From assembly GCA_937890735.1 (NCBI GenBank), contig CALACZ010000193.1, positions 1 to 12,321 on the forward strand: DNA of 12,321 bases, written 5' to 3'. Below are positions 5,359-12,321 of this stretch, piece by piece; within the stretch, counting starts at the first letter, position 1, and each line of letters starts with the position of its first letter. Source of the stretch: an uncultured Bacillota bacterium (GTDB lineage Bacteria; Bacillota; Clostridia; Oscillospirales; Oscillospiraceae). The notes beneath the pieces are model-generated. The model saw only the letters and a list, made by a program, of their open reading frames with translations. It was not told the origin of the DNA and did no database searches. The position numbers and the translations under genes are program-made.

Positions 5359-6245
5359 ACGAGCGCCTCCACAAATGCCGCCGGGTCAAAGGGCATCAGA
5401 TCGTCCATCTGCTCGCCCACGCCGACGTACTTCACAGGGATTTGCAGGCTGTTCGCCACGGCGATGACGATGCCGCCCTTCGCCGTGCCGTCGAGCTTCG
5501 TCAGCACGATGCCGGTCACACCGGCGATCTGCTGGAACTCGCGCGCCTGAATGAGCCCGTTCTGACCCGTGGTCGCGTCGAGCACCAGCAGCACCTCTTT
5601 GGACGCCTGCGGCAGCTCGCGGTCGAGAATGCGCGAAATTTTGCCCAGCTCATTCATAAGGTTCTGCTTATTATGAAGCCGCCCCGCCGTGTCGCACAAA
5701 ATGACGTCCGCGCCGCGCGCCTTGGCTGCCGCCACCGCGTCAAATACGACCGACGCCGGGTCTGCGCCCTCGTCCTGCTTGATGATGTCCGCGTGCGCGC
5801 GCTCCGCCCACACCGTGAGTTGATCCGCCGCCGCTGCGCGGAACGTATCGCCCGCGCACAGCAGCACCTTTTTGCCCTGCGTACGCAGATGATTTGCGAT
5901 TTTGCCGATGCTGGTCGTCTTGCCCACGCCGTTCACGCCGATGACGAGCACGACCGACGGCTTCGTTGCGATATTGAGTTCACTGCTGCCCACCGTGAGC
6001 ATCTGCGTGAGGATCTCGCGCAGCGCGCCGCGCGCCTCCTCCGCCGTTTTCAGCCGCCGCTCCTTTGCAGCCGCGCGCAGCCGCTCCGTCGCCTGCTGCG
6101 TCGCGTCCATGCCGACGTCTGCCAAAATCAGGCGCTCTTCCAGCTCATCATAAAAGTCGTCGTCCAGCTCCGAGGCGGTAAAAACGCTGCCGATGGAGCT
6201 TGCCGTGCGGCTGAGTCCCTGTTTGATCTTTTCAAAAAAGCCCAT
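5355..6245 (-). CDS. ftsY: Signal recognition particle receptor FtsY
   Basis: FtsY is the SRP-type GTPase at the membrane that docks Ffh-ribosome complexes to the Sec translocon. It has 296 residues and lacks the long acidic A domain of E. coli FtsY, as is common in Firmicutes. A short amphipathic N-terminus (MGFFEKIKQGL) precedes the helical N domain (about 25-90). The NG GTPase motifs are G1 GVNGVGKTT (103-111), DTFRAAA (133-139), G3 DTAGR (185-189), G4 TKLDGTAKGG (249-258) and the closing GVGEQMDDL (275-283). AGGAG lies 8 nt before the ATG. The gene follows smc by 18 nt and overlaps rdgB by 4 nt. In Bacillus, smc-ftsY is followed by ylxM-ffh; here ffh is not next. Confidence 0.98.
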   Translation of the reverse strand: MGFFEKIKQGLSRTASSIGSVFTASELDDDFYDELEERLILADVGMDATQQATERLRAAAKERRLKTAEEARGALREILTQMLTVGSSELNIATKPSVVLVIGVNGVGKTTSIGKIANHLRTQGKKVLLCAGDTFRAAAADQLTVWAERAHADIIKQDEGADPASVVFDAVAAAKARGADVILCDTAGRLHNKQNLMNELGKISRILDRELPQASKEVLLVLDATTGQNGLIQAREFQQIAGVTGIVLTKLDGTAKGGIVIAVANSLQIPVKYVGVGEQMDDLMPFDPAAFVEALV

Positions 6246-6263
6246 AGTTTTTTCTCCTGCCTG

Positions 6264-9200
6264 TCAGTTTGTAATGCCGAGCTGCTGCTCGATCTCGTCC
6301 AGCCGGATGTGCAGAATCTTGGAAATGCCCTGCTCCTGCATGGTCACACCGTAGAGCATATCGGCGGCTTCCATCGTGCCGCGCCGGTGCGTGATGACGA
6401 TGAACTGCGTCTTTTCGCAGAGGTTTCGCAGGTAGAGCGCAAAGCGCTCCACGTTGCGGTCATCCAGCGCCGCGTCGATCTCGTCGAGCATACAAAACGG
6501 CGTGGGGCGCACCTTGAGGATCGCAAAATACAGCGCGATGGCGACGAACGCCTTCTCGCCGCCGGAGAGCAGCGTGATCGTTTTGAGCTGCTTTCCGGGC
6601 GGCTGGACGCGAATTTCGATGCCGCACTCCAGCGGCTGCGACGCATCCTCCAGCACCAGCTCACCCTTGCCGCCGCCGAACATTTCGGTGAACGTTTTGC
6701 CGAAATACTCGTTGATACGACCAAATTCGCGCACAAAAATTTCCGTCATTTCGTCGGTGATGTCGCGGATGATGGTCTCCAGCTCCGACCGCGCGTGCAG
6801 CACATCATCGCGCTGCCCGGTGAGGTATTCATAGCGCTCGTTCACGCGCGCGTATTCGTCGATCGCGCCGAGGTTCGGCGTGCCAAGGGCGGAAATTTTC
6901 CGCCGCAGCTCGCCGATACGCTTGTTGGCGCTTGTCGTGCTTTCGATCTCGATGCGGTGCTCCGCCGCCGTGGTGGGCGTCAGCTCGTAGGTGTCCCACA
7001 GACGGTCGATGAGCTGCTTTTCCTCTAATTCGCTCGTCGCTTTTTTCTGTTCCAGACGTGCCGATTCGCGCTCCATCTGCAAGATGGTCTGATTCTTCTC
7101 CTGCGCGTCCTTTTCAGTCCTGTTGCGCTTTGCCTCGATGGCGGCGCGCGCATTCGCCGCGGCTTTCAGCGCCTCGCGGCGCTGCTGTGTCTGCCTGTCA
7201 AGGCGTTCGATCTCGCGCAGCTGCGCCTCGCGCTGCGCGGTGATGTCGGCAATCTGCTGTTCATACTCCGAAAGCAGCGCTTCCTTCTGTGCGCGGTCGC
7301 CCTGCATCGCGTCGCGCAGAGCGGCAAGCTGCGTGATCTGCTCCTGCGCGCTCTGCTGCTCTGCCTGCCGGGACGCAGCGTCCATCCGCAGCGACGCAAT
7401 GCGCTCCGCGAGCGCGCTGCCCTGTTCGGAAAGCTCGGTCTGCCCCTGCTCCAAAACGGCGATCTCGGACGCGAGCGCGTCCGCCTGCCGCTGCGCGTCA
7501 GCGCGGAGCTTTTGGAGCGTTTCGGTCTTTGCCGTCTCGGCGCTGCTGCGCCCGGCAAGGCGCGCAAGCTCTGCCTCGTAGCCCTCCAGATTTTCGCGCA
7601 GCGCGTCCGCCAGCGCGCGCACCTGCTTTTCTTCTTCCGTGCGGCGCAGCGCCTCATCCTCCGCCTCGCGGAGCTGACCCTGCACCGTTTTGAGTTCAAA
7701 TTCCGTCTTTGCCGCCGCGCTGGACGCCTGCTCGAGCTGCGCGCCAAGCTGTGCCTGCTTTTCCGTGAGCTGCTCGATGCTCTTTTGCAGCGCCGTGATC
7801 TGGTTGGCGCGGGACAAAACGCCTGCGCTCCTGGACGCCGAGCCGCCCGTCATGCTGCCGCCGGGGTTCAAAACCTGCCCGTCCAGCGTGACGATCTTCG
7901 TGCGGCTGCCCGTAGCGCGCGCCATGGCGACTGCGTCGTCCAGCGTTTTTGCGATGATCGTCCTGCCCAGCAGATGCTCGGCAAGCTCGCGGTATTTTGC
8001 ATCCGTCCGCACCAGTTCCGACGCTACGCCCACATACCCGCGCTGCGCGGAAAATTCGCCCGCGCCGATGCGCTTGGCGCTGATGGCGCGCAGCGGCAGG
8101 AATGTCGCGCGCCCTGCGTCCAGGCGTTTTAACAGCCGAATGCCCGCCTTGCCGTCGTCGTCGCTGTCCACCACGATATTCTGCATCGCCGCGCCAAGCG
8201 CGGTCTCAATGGCGGTGGTGTATTCGTCATCCGTGCGCAGAAGCGATGAAACAGGACCGTGTACGCCGCGCAGCACCCCGCGTGAGGCTTCCTGCATCAC
8301 GGTCTTGACCGCCTTGGAAAAGCCCTCGTAATCGCGCTCCATCTCGCGCAGCATTTTTTCCCGCGAGCGCGCGGTGTCCAGCTCCACCTGTACGGCGGAG
8401 ACCTGCTTCTGAAGCCCGTCGCGGCGATCCAGCTGTGTTTTGAGGCGCAGCTCATAGCCCGAGATTGTGTTGCGGCAGGAGGTCACACTCTCCTGTGCTT
8501 CCGAGAGCGCCTTACGGCACGCCGCAAGCTGCCGTGCGACCTCATGCTGCCGCCCGACCGCCGCCGCGTGATCGTCCTCCAGCGCCTTGCGGCGCTCTGT
8601 CACCTCGTCCATCGAGGCGCTCGCCGCCGCGAGCTGCGCGTCATGCTGCGCCACCTCGCTTTGCAGCAGTGACTGCCGCGCCCGGCGCTCAATCAGCTTG
8701 TCTGCCGCCGCGCCGGTGGAATCGGCGAGTTTCTTGCTTTCGTTCAGCGCGTTCGCGATCGCCGCGTCCAGGTCGGCAAGCTCCTGCCGGAGCTGCGTCA
8801 GGCGGCTCTCCTGCTGCGCGATGTTTTCCGTAATGCCGCCGCTGCGCCCCTCCTGCTCGGAGAGCTCGGCGCGGATGCGCGTGATATTTTCACGGCGGTT
8901 GTCGATGCCCGCCTGCAAAACGGACAGCTCCGCCTCCGCCTTCTGCTTTTCCTGTTCGGAGGCGTTGATCGCCTCGTGCTTTTCCTCCAGCAGCAGCGCC
9001 TGCCGGTTGAGCTCCAGCGAAAGCTGCTCCGAGGCGCTGTAGAGCGCGCTCAGCTCGCTGTGCGCCTGTTCCAGCACGAACGCCGCCGCGGCGTAGTCCT
9101 GCTCTGCCTTTTTTGCCGACGCCGACAGCTTTTCCAGGCTGTCCAGCCAGACGGTGATCTCAAAGCCCTTGAGTTCGTCGCGCAGAACGAGATATTTTTT

Positions 9201-9836
9201 CGCCTTTTCCGCCTGCTCGCGCAGTGGCTCGACCTGCAATTCCAGCTCCGAAATTTTATCGCCGATGCGCAGCAGATTGTCCTCTGTGGAGGCAAGCCGC
9301 CGCTCGGTCTCCGCCTTGCGGTAGCGGCACTTGGAAATGCCCGCCGCCTCCTCAAAGACCTCGCGCCGGTCGGTGCTTTTGAGAGACAGGATCTCGTCGA
9401 TCTTGCCCTGCCCGATGTTGGAATAGCCCTCGCGACCCAGACCCGTGTCCATCAGCAGCTCGTGAATGTCGCGCAGGCGCGCAGACTCGCGGTTAATGTA
9501 GTACTCACTCTCACCGGAACGGTAGTAGCGCCGGGTGATGCTGACCTCGGGCGTTTCGATACGCAGCGCGCCGTCCTGATTGTCGAGCACCAGCGTCGCC
9601 TCGGCAAAGCCGACCGGCGGGCGCTTCTGCGTGCCGCCGAAGATCACGTCCTCCATCTTGACCCCGCGCAGCGCGCGCGAGCTCTGCTCGCCCAGCACCC
9701 AGCTGATCGCGTCGGAGATATTCGATTTGCCGCTGCCGTTCGGACCAACGATCGCGGTGATGTCGCTGCCGAATTGCAGAACGGTTTTGTCAGGGAACGA
9801 TTTGAATCCCTGGATCTCGAGTGATTTCAGATACAC
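6264..9836 (-). CDS. smc: Chromosome segregation protein SMC
   Basis: SMC is the ATPase subunit of the SMC-ScpAB condensin complex, which extrudes DNA loops and aids origin segregation. The 1190 residues match the family. The N-terminal head has Walker A GPNGSGKSN (31-39) and the Q-loop NIGQGKIDE (141-149). A long first coiled coil runs from about 170 to 510. The hinge at about 515-670 contains RGVHGPVSSLL and the glycine-rich GGSMTGG (659-665). A second coiled coil follows, then the C-terminal head with signature LLSGGEKAF (from 1089), Walker B FCMLDEIDAALDD (1114-1126) and the switch His1150. The start codon is GTG at 9836, supported by GGAGAGG 7 nt upstream and by the family's typical MYLKxLEIxGFKSF opening. 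It is the first gene of its operon. Confidence 0.99.
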   Translation of the reverse strand: MYLKSLEIQGFKSFPDKTVLQFGSDITAIVGPNGSGKSNISDAISWVLGEQSSRALRGVKMEDVIFGGTQKRPPVGFAEATLVLDNQDGALRIETPEVSITRRYYRSGESEYYINRESARLRDIHELLMDTGLGREGYSNIGQGKIDEILSLKSTDRREVFEEAAGISKCRYRKAETERRLASTEDNLLRIGDKISELELQVEPLREQAEKAKKYLVLRDELKGFEITVWLDSLEKLSASAKKAEQDYAAAAFVLEQAHSELSALYSASEQLSLELNRQALLLEEKHEAINASEQEKQKAEAELSVLQAGIDNRRENITRIRAELSEQEGRSGGITENIAQQESRLTQLRQELADLDAAIANALNESKKLADSTGAAADKLIERRARQSLLQSEVAQHDAQLAAASASMDEVTERRKALEDDHAAAVGRQHEVARQLAACRKALSEAQESVTSCRNTISGYELRLKTQLDRRDGLQKQVSAVQVELDTARSREKMLREMERDYEGFSKAVKTVMQEASRGVLRGVHGPVSSLLRTDDEYTTAIETALGAAMQNIVVDSDDDGKAGIRLLKRLDAGRATFLPLRAISAKRIGAGEFSAQRGYVGVASELVRTDAKYRELAEHLLGRTIIAKTLDDAVAMARATGSRTKIVTLDGQVLNPGGSMTGGSASRSAGVLSRANQITALQKSIEQLTEKQAQLGAQLEQASSAAAKTEFELKTVQGQLREAEDEALRRTEEEKQVRALADALRENLEGYEAELARLAGRSSAETAKTETLQKLRADAQRQADALASEIAVLEQGQTELSEQGSALAERIASLRMDAASRQAEQQSAQEQITQLAALRDAMQGDRAQKEALLSEYEQQIADITAQREAQLREIERLDRQTQQRREALKAAANARAAIEAKRNRTEKDAQEKNQTILQMERESARLEQKKATSELEEKQLIDRLWDTYELTPTTAAEHRIEIESTTSANKRIGELRRKISALGTPNLGAIDEYARVNERYEYLTGQRDDVLHARSELETIIRDITDEMTEIFVREFGRINEYFGKTFTEMFGGGKGELVLEDASQPLECGIEIRVQPPGKQLKTITLLSGGEKAFVAIALYFAILKVRPTPFCMLDEIDAALDDRNVERFALYLRNLCEKTQFIVITHRRGTMEAADMLYGVTMQEQGISKILHIRLDEIEQQLGITN

Positions 9837-9869
9837 GCGGATACCTCTCCATTGTCAATAGTTCCGTAT

Positions 9870-9898
9870 ATTGTAGCAGTTTTCCGCAAAAATATCAA
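9870..9898 (-). promoter_or_regulatory. Sigma-A-type promoter of the smc operon
   Basis: TTGATA (9893-9898) and TACAAT (9870-9875) are separated by 17 bp in the only sizeable gap upstream of smc. The start would be near 9863, giving a leader of about 27 nt that carries the GGAGAGG ribosome binding site. It separates smc-ftsY-rdgB-yhbY-nadD/yqeK-lcp-rsfS from the upstream plsX-rnc transcript. Confidence 0.82.
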
Positions 9899-9918
9899 CC
9901 CGCCGCGCCCAAAAAGCG

Positions 9919-9954
9919 CAGAAAAGAGCGTCCGCCATGCAGGCGGGCGCTCTT
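9919..9954 (-). terminator. Rho-independent terminator after rnc
   Basis: AAGAGCG-C-CCGCC pairs with GGCGG-A-CGCTCTT (one internal mismatch, TGCAT loop, stem 9924-9954), followed by TTTT and a short mixed tail. It begins 4 nt after the rnc stop and ends the trmFO-plsX-rnc transcript before the smc promoter. Confidence 0.85.
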
Positions 9955-9958
9955 GAAG

Positions 9959-10645
9959 TTACAATGCCTCCGGGAACAGGGCGGCGATTGCCTTATGCGC
10001 GGCGTCCTGCTCGGCGCGCTTTTTGCTGCTGCCGATGCCCTTGCCGACGCATTTGCCGTTGACGCAGACCTCTACGGTGAACTGCTTGTCGTGGTCGGGT
10101 CCCGTCTCGCCGGTGAGGGCGTAGTGGATGATCTGATCCTTCTTACGCTGCACCAGCTCCTGAAGCTCGGTCTTAAAGTCGGTGATGAGCAGCTTGCCGC
10201 TCGGCTTTTCGCCGAGGATGAGGCGGTCGATGATGCCGCGCGCGGCGGAAAAGCCGCCGTCCATATACGCCGCGGCGATCACGGACTCCACCGCGTCCGA
10301 CACGATGCTCGCGCGCTCGCGTCCGCCGCTCTGCTCCTCGCCGTGCCCCAGCAGCAGGAACTCACCCAGCCGGATGGTCTTTGCCTGCCGCGCCAGATTC
10401 GTCTCGCACACAAGATCGGCACGCATCCGCGTCAGCTCCCCTTCGGGCTTTCCCGGGAAATTGCGGTAGAGATATTCCGCCACCACAAAGCCGAGGATGG
10501 AGTCGCCCAGAAATTCCAGACGCTCGTTATCCGCGATGCCCTGCGCGCGGTTTTCGTTTGCATAGGAGCTGTGCGTCAGCGCGTTTTTGAGCAGCTCCCG
10601 GTTCTGAAAGGTATAGCCAAGTCCGGCTTCAAGTTCCTGATACAT
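9959..10645 (-). CDS. rnc: Ribonuclease III
   Basis: RNase III cleaves double-stranded RNA, chiefly in rRNA precursor maturation and RNA turnover. The 228-residue protein has the endonuclease domain (about 1-145) with signature NERLEFLGDS (40-49) and predicted metal-binding residues Glu41, Glu44, Asp48, Asp117 and Glu120 (SDAVE, 116-120). The C-terminal dsRNA-binding domain (about 155-225) ends with the typical GSSKKRAEQDAAHKA (205-219). AAAGGAG lies 7 nt before the ATG. The gene starts 17 nt inside the end of plsX, so translation is probably coupled. No acpP lies between plsX and rnc, unlike Bacillus and many clostridia. A terminator follows directly, so rnc is not cotranscribed with smc from the upstream promoter except by readthrough. 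Confidence 0.98.
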   Translation of the reverse strand: MYQELEAGLGYTFQNRELLKNALTHSSYANENRAQGIADNERLEFLGDSILGFVVAEYLYRNFPGKPEGELTRMRADLVCETNLARQAKTIRLGEFLLLGHGEEQSGGRERASIVSDAVESVIAAAYMDGGFSAARGIIDRLILGEKPSGKLLITDFKTELQELVQRKKDQIIHYALTGETGPDHDKQFTVEVCVNGKCVGKGIGSSKKRAEQDAAHKAIAALFPEAL

Positions 10646-11675
10646 GGTCCAGCTCCTTTGGTACGGTCATTTTGTCGATATTCTGCGCAAGATCCTGCGC
10701 AACGCCTGCCTCGACCGCCTCCGCAGCCTGCCGGATGGAATGGAACATCGCCAGCCGGTCAGACGAGCCGTGCGCCTTCACAACAGGCTTTGTGATGCCC
10801 AGCAGCAGCGTGCCGCCCGTCTCGCGGTAGTCGAGCATCCCCTTGAGCTTCGCGATGCCCTGTTTGCACACGAGTCCCGCGAGCTTGGTAAAGAAATTGC
10901 GCATAAATATCTTTTTGACCAGCGACGCCATAAACAGCGCCGTGCCCTCAATGCCCTTGAGCAGCACGTTGCCGGAAAAGCCGTCCGCCACGACCACGTC
11001 CGCGCCGCCCAGCGGCACATCGCGTGCTTCGATATTGCCCGCAAAATTTATGTACCCGGCGTCGTTCGCCTTTTGCAGCAGCGCATAGGTCTGCTTTTGC
11101 AGCGCGCCGCCCTTGGTGTCCTCCGCGCCGATGTTCAGAAGCGCCACGCGCGGGCGCTCGACGGCGAGCGTTTTCTGCGCGTAATACGAGCCCATAAACG
11201 CGAATTGCAGCAGAAATTCGGGCGTACACTCGGCATTCGCGCCGCAGTCGATGAGCACCGTGCGCCCGCCGGTCTTGGTGGGGATGAGCGGCCCCATCGC
11301 CGCGCGGCGAATGCCGCGCACGCGCTTGACGATCAAGGTCGCCGCCGAGAGAAGCGCCCCTGTTGACCCGGCGCTCACGAACGCGTCGCCCTGACCGTCC
11401 GCCAGCATCCGCAGACCCACGACCATGGACGACTCCTTTCGGGTCTTGACGACCGACGCCGGGTCGTCGTGCATATCCACAACGTCCTCCGCGTGCGCGA
11501 TCTCCACGCCCTGCGGGAGCGTTTCGATCCCGTGCCGCTTGAGGCAGGCAAGAATTTGCTCACCCCGCCCGACCAGCACGACCTGCACGCCGAGCTTTTC
11601 CGCCGCGTCCAGTGCGCCGAGCGCAGCGGCATCCGGCGCAAGGTCGCCGCCCATTGCATCGACTACGATCCGCAT
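10629..11675 (-). CDS. plsX: Phosphate acyltransferase PlsX
   Basis: PlsX converts acyl-ACP and phosphate to acyl-phosphate, the acyl donor for PlsY in phosphatidic acid synthesis; it acts at the cytoplasmic face of the membrane. The 348-residue length is normal. Family landmarks are the N-terminal DAMGGD (6-11), SAGSTGALLSAA (101-112), LNIGAEDTKG (180-189), GNIEARD (213-219), DGFSGNVLLK (231-240) and a final glycine-rich GGTLLLG with AHGSS (301-305). The start is supported by AAAGGAAGG upstream and an 18-nt gap after trmFO. The 3' end overlaps rnc by 17 nt. In Bacillus, plsX is preceded by the lipid regulator fapR and followed by fabD, fabG and acpP; none of these is adjacent here. Confidence 0.98.
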   Translation of the reverse strand: MRIVVDAMGGDLAPDAAALGALDAAEKLGVQVVLVGRGEQILACLKRHGIETLPQGVEIAHAEDVVDMHDDPASVVKTRKESSMVVGLRMLADGQGDAFVSAGSTGALLSAATLIVKRVRGIRRAAMGPLIPTKTGGRTVLIDCGANAECTPEFLLQFAFMGSYYAQKTLAVERPRVALLNIGAEDTKGGALQKQTYALLQKANDAGYINFAGNIEARDVPLGGADVVVADGFSGNVLLKGIEGTALFMASLVKKIFMRNFFTKLAGLVCKQGIAKLKGMLDYRETGGTLLLGITKPVVKAHGSSDRLAMFHSIRQAAEAVEAGVAQDLAQNIDKMTVPKELDHVSGT

Positions 11676-11693
11676 AAAGGTCCTTCCTTTCGT

Positions 11694-12321
11694 TTATCGC
11701 TCCATCTGCGCGATCACGTCCAGCGCACGCCGGGCGATCGCCAGATTTTTATTTGCCTTGCCCTTGACGCGATAGCCAAGCGGCGTCATAATGCCGAAAT
11801 TGACGTTCATCGGCTGAAAATCCGTCACGCTCTCGTCGCTGATATACGCCGCCAGCGCGCCGATCGCCGTCTCGCGCGGAAAATCGGGCGGTGTCTCGCC
11901 GCGCAGCCGCGCCGCCATGCTCACCGCCGCCAGATACCCTGACGCGGTCGATTCCACATAGCCCTCCACACCCGTCATCTGCCCGGCGAACGCCACCAGC
12001 GGCTCGCGCCGGTCGGCATAGTATCGGTCCAGCAGCCTTGGGCTGCGCAGGAACGTATTGCGGTGCATCACGCCGTAGCGCACAAACTCCGCGTCGTGCA
12101 GCGCGGGGATCATGGAAAACACGCGCTTTTGCTCCGGGAATTTCAGATGTGTCTGGAAACCGACGAGGTTATACACAGACCCCGCCGCGTTGTCCTTGCG
12201 GAGCTGCACGACGGCATACGGTTCTTTGCCCGTTTTCGGGTCTTTCAGCCCCACGGGCTTGAGCGGACCGTAGCGCAGCGTGTCAAAGCCGCGCCGCGCC
12301 ATGACCTCCACAGGCATACAG
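11694..12321 (-). CDS. trmFO: Folate/FAD-dependent tRNA (uracil-54-C5) methyltransferase TrmFO, C-terminal part (starts outside the window)
   Basis: TrmFO makes the ribothymidine at tRNA position 54 using methylenetetrahydrofolate and FADH2, in place of the SAM-dependent TrmA. The reading frame runs in from the window edge. An ATG at 12317 is internal: the codon before it is TGT, giving the conserved CMPVEVMARRG motif whose cysteine is important in characterised TrmFO proteins. Further family features are RYGPLKPVGL, PxTGKxPYAVVQLR, NLVGFQTHLKFPEQ, GQMTGVEGYVESTASG, and the terminal FQPMNVNFGIMTPLGYRVKGK. The N-terminal FAD-binding fold lies beyond the window. It is followed by plsX after 18 nt with no terminator, so it is likely the upstream gene of the same transcript. 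It is a useful marker of a Firmicutes-type genome. Confidence 0.96.
   Translation of the reverse strand, partial: CMPVEVMARRGFDTLRYGPLKPVGLKDPKTGKEPYAVVQLRKDNAAGSVYNLVGFQTHLKFPEQKRVFSMIPALHDAEFVRYGVMHRNTFLRSPRLLDRYYADRREPLVAFAGQMTGVEGYVESTASGYLAAVSMAARLRGETPPDFPRETAIGALAAYISDESVTDFQPMNVNFGIMTPLGYRVKGKANKNLAIARRALDVIAQMER

Noticed and set aside
5340..7028. Long plus-strand open frame (562 codons) opposite ftsY and the end of smc
   Set aside because: It is an antisense shadow of two certain genes. Its product is rich in Arg, His, Leu and Val with no family signature, as expected when GC-rich codons are read backwards.
9853..9858. A perfect TTGACA just before smc
   Set aside because: A -10 at the right spacing would lie inside the smc coding sequence and none is seen there. 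The TTGATA/TACAAT pair upstream is far better placed.
8976..10795. Plus-strand open frames (8976-9824, 9821-10795) opposite smc and rnc
   Set aside because: They are antisense to genes with intact catalytic motifs; the second even crosses the smc promoter and the rnc terminator.
1..12321. CRISPR arrays, tRNA or rRNA genes, transposases, phage or defence genes
   Set aside because: I found no regularly spaced repeats, tRNA-like cloverleaf or mobile-element protein. Coding density is near complete apart from the leuS leader and the 122-nt smc-rnc gap.

Overview
The window reads as a stretch of core chromosome from a GC-rich member of the Bacillota, most likely a clostridial lineage (Oscillospiraceae/Ruminococcaceae-like is my guess). 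The evidence is a tRNA-sensing T-box leader, an LCP-family envelope protein, an RsfS/YqeK/NadD/YhbY cluster, folate-dependent TrmFO, and the PlsX-RNase III-SMC-FtsY order, with strong AGGAGG-type ribosome binding sites. All eleven protein-coding genes lie on the minus strand, so transcription runs from position 12321 down to 1.

Layout in the direction of transcription. (a) 12321-9959: the end of trmFO, then plsX and rnc. They are tightly packed (18-nt gap, then a 17-nt overlap) and closed by a hairpin terminator 4 nt after rnc. (b) 9898-1413: a sigma-A-like promoter (TTGATA-17-TACAAT) starts a second operon, smc-ftsY-rdgB-yhbY-nadD/yqeK-lcp-rsfS, with gaps of 21 nt or less or short overlaps. 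(c) 1396-1: a near-consensus promoter (TTGACA-17-TAGAAT) begins right after rsfS and drives a leucine-type T-box leader, then about 350 nt of palindrome-rich spacer, then the first 260 codons of leuS.

Functionally the genes cover phospholipid precursor supply (PlsX), tRNA modification (TrmFO), RNA processing (RNase III), chromosome organisation (SMC), membrane protein targeting (FtsY), nucleotide pool cleaning (RdgB/HAM1), ribosome biogenesis and silencing (YhbY, RsfS), NAD synthesis joined to an Ap4A-hydrolase-like HD domain (NadD-YqeK), wall polymer attachment (LCP) and leucine charging (LeuRS). Two blocks usually separate in Bacillus, plsX-rnc-smc-ftsY and yhbY-nadD-yqeK-rsfS, are joined here with rdgB at the junction.

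Nothing in the coding part looks like an undescribed system. The least explained DNA is the 782-1130 spacer: a run of strong inverted repeats that begins where the U-tract of the T-box terminator would be expected. Other points are the NadD-YqeK fusion, the absence of acpP between plsX and rnc, and an unusual translation-initiation region for the LCP gene.
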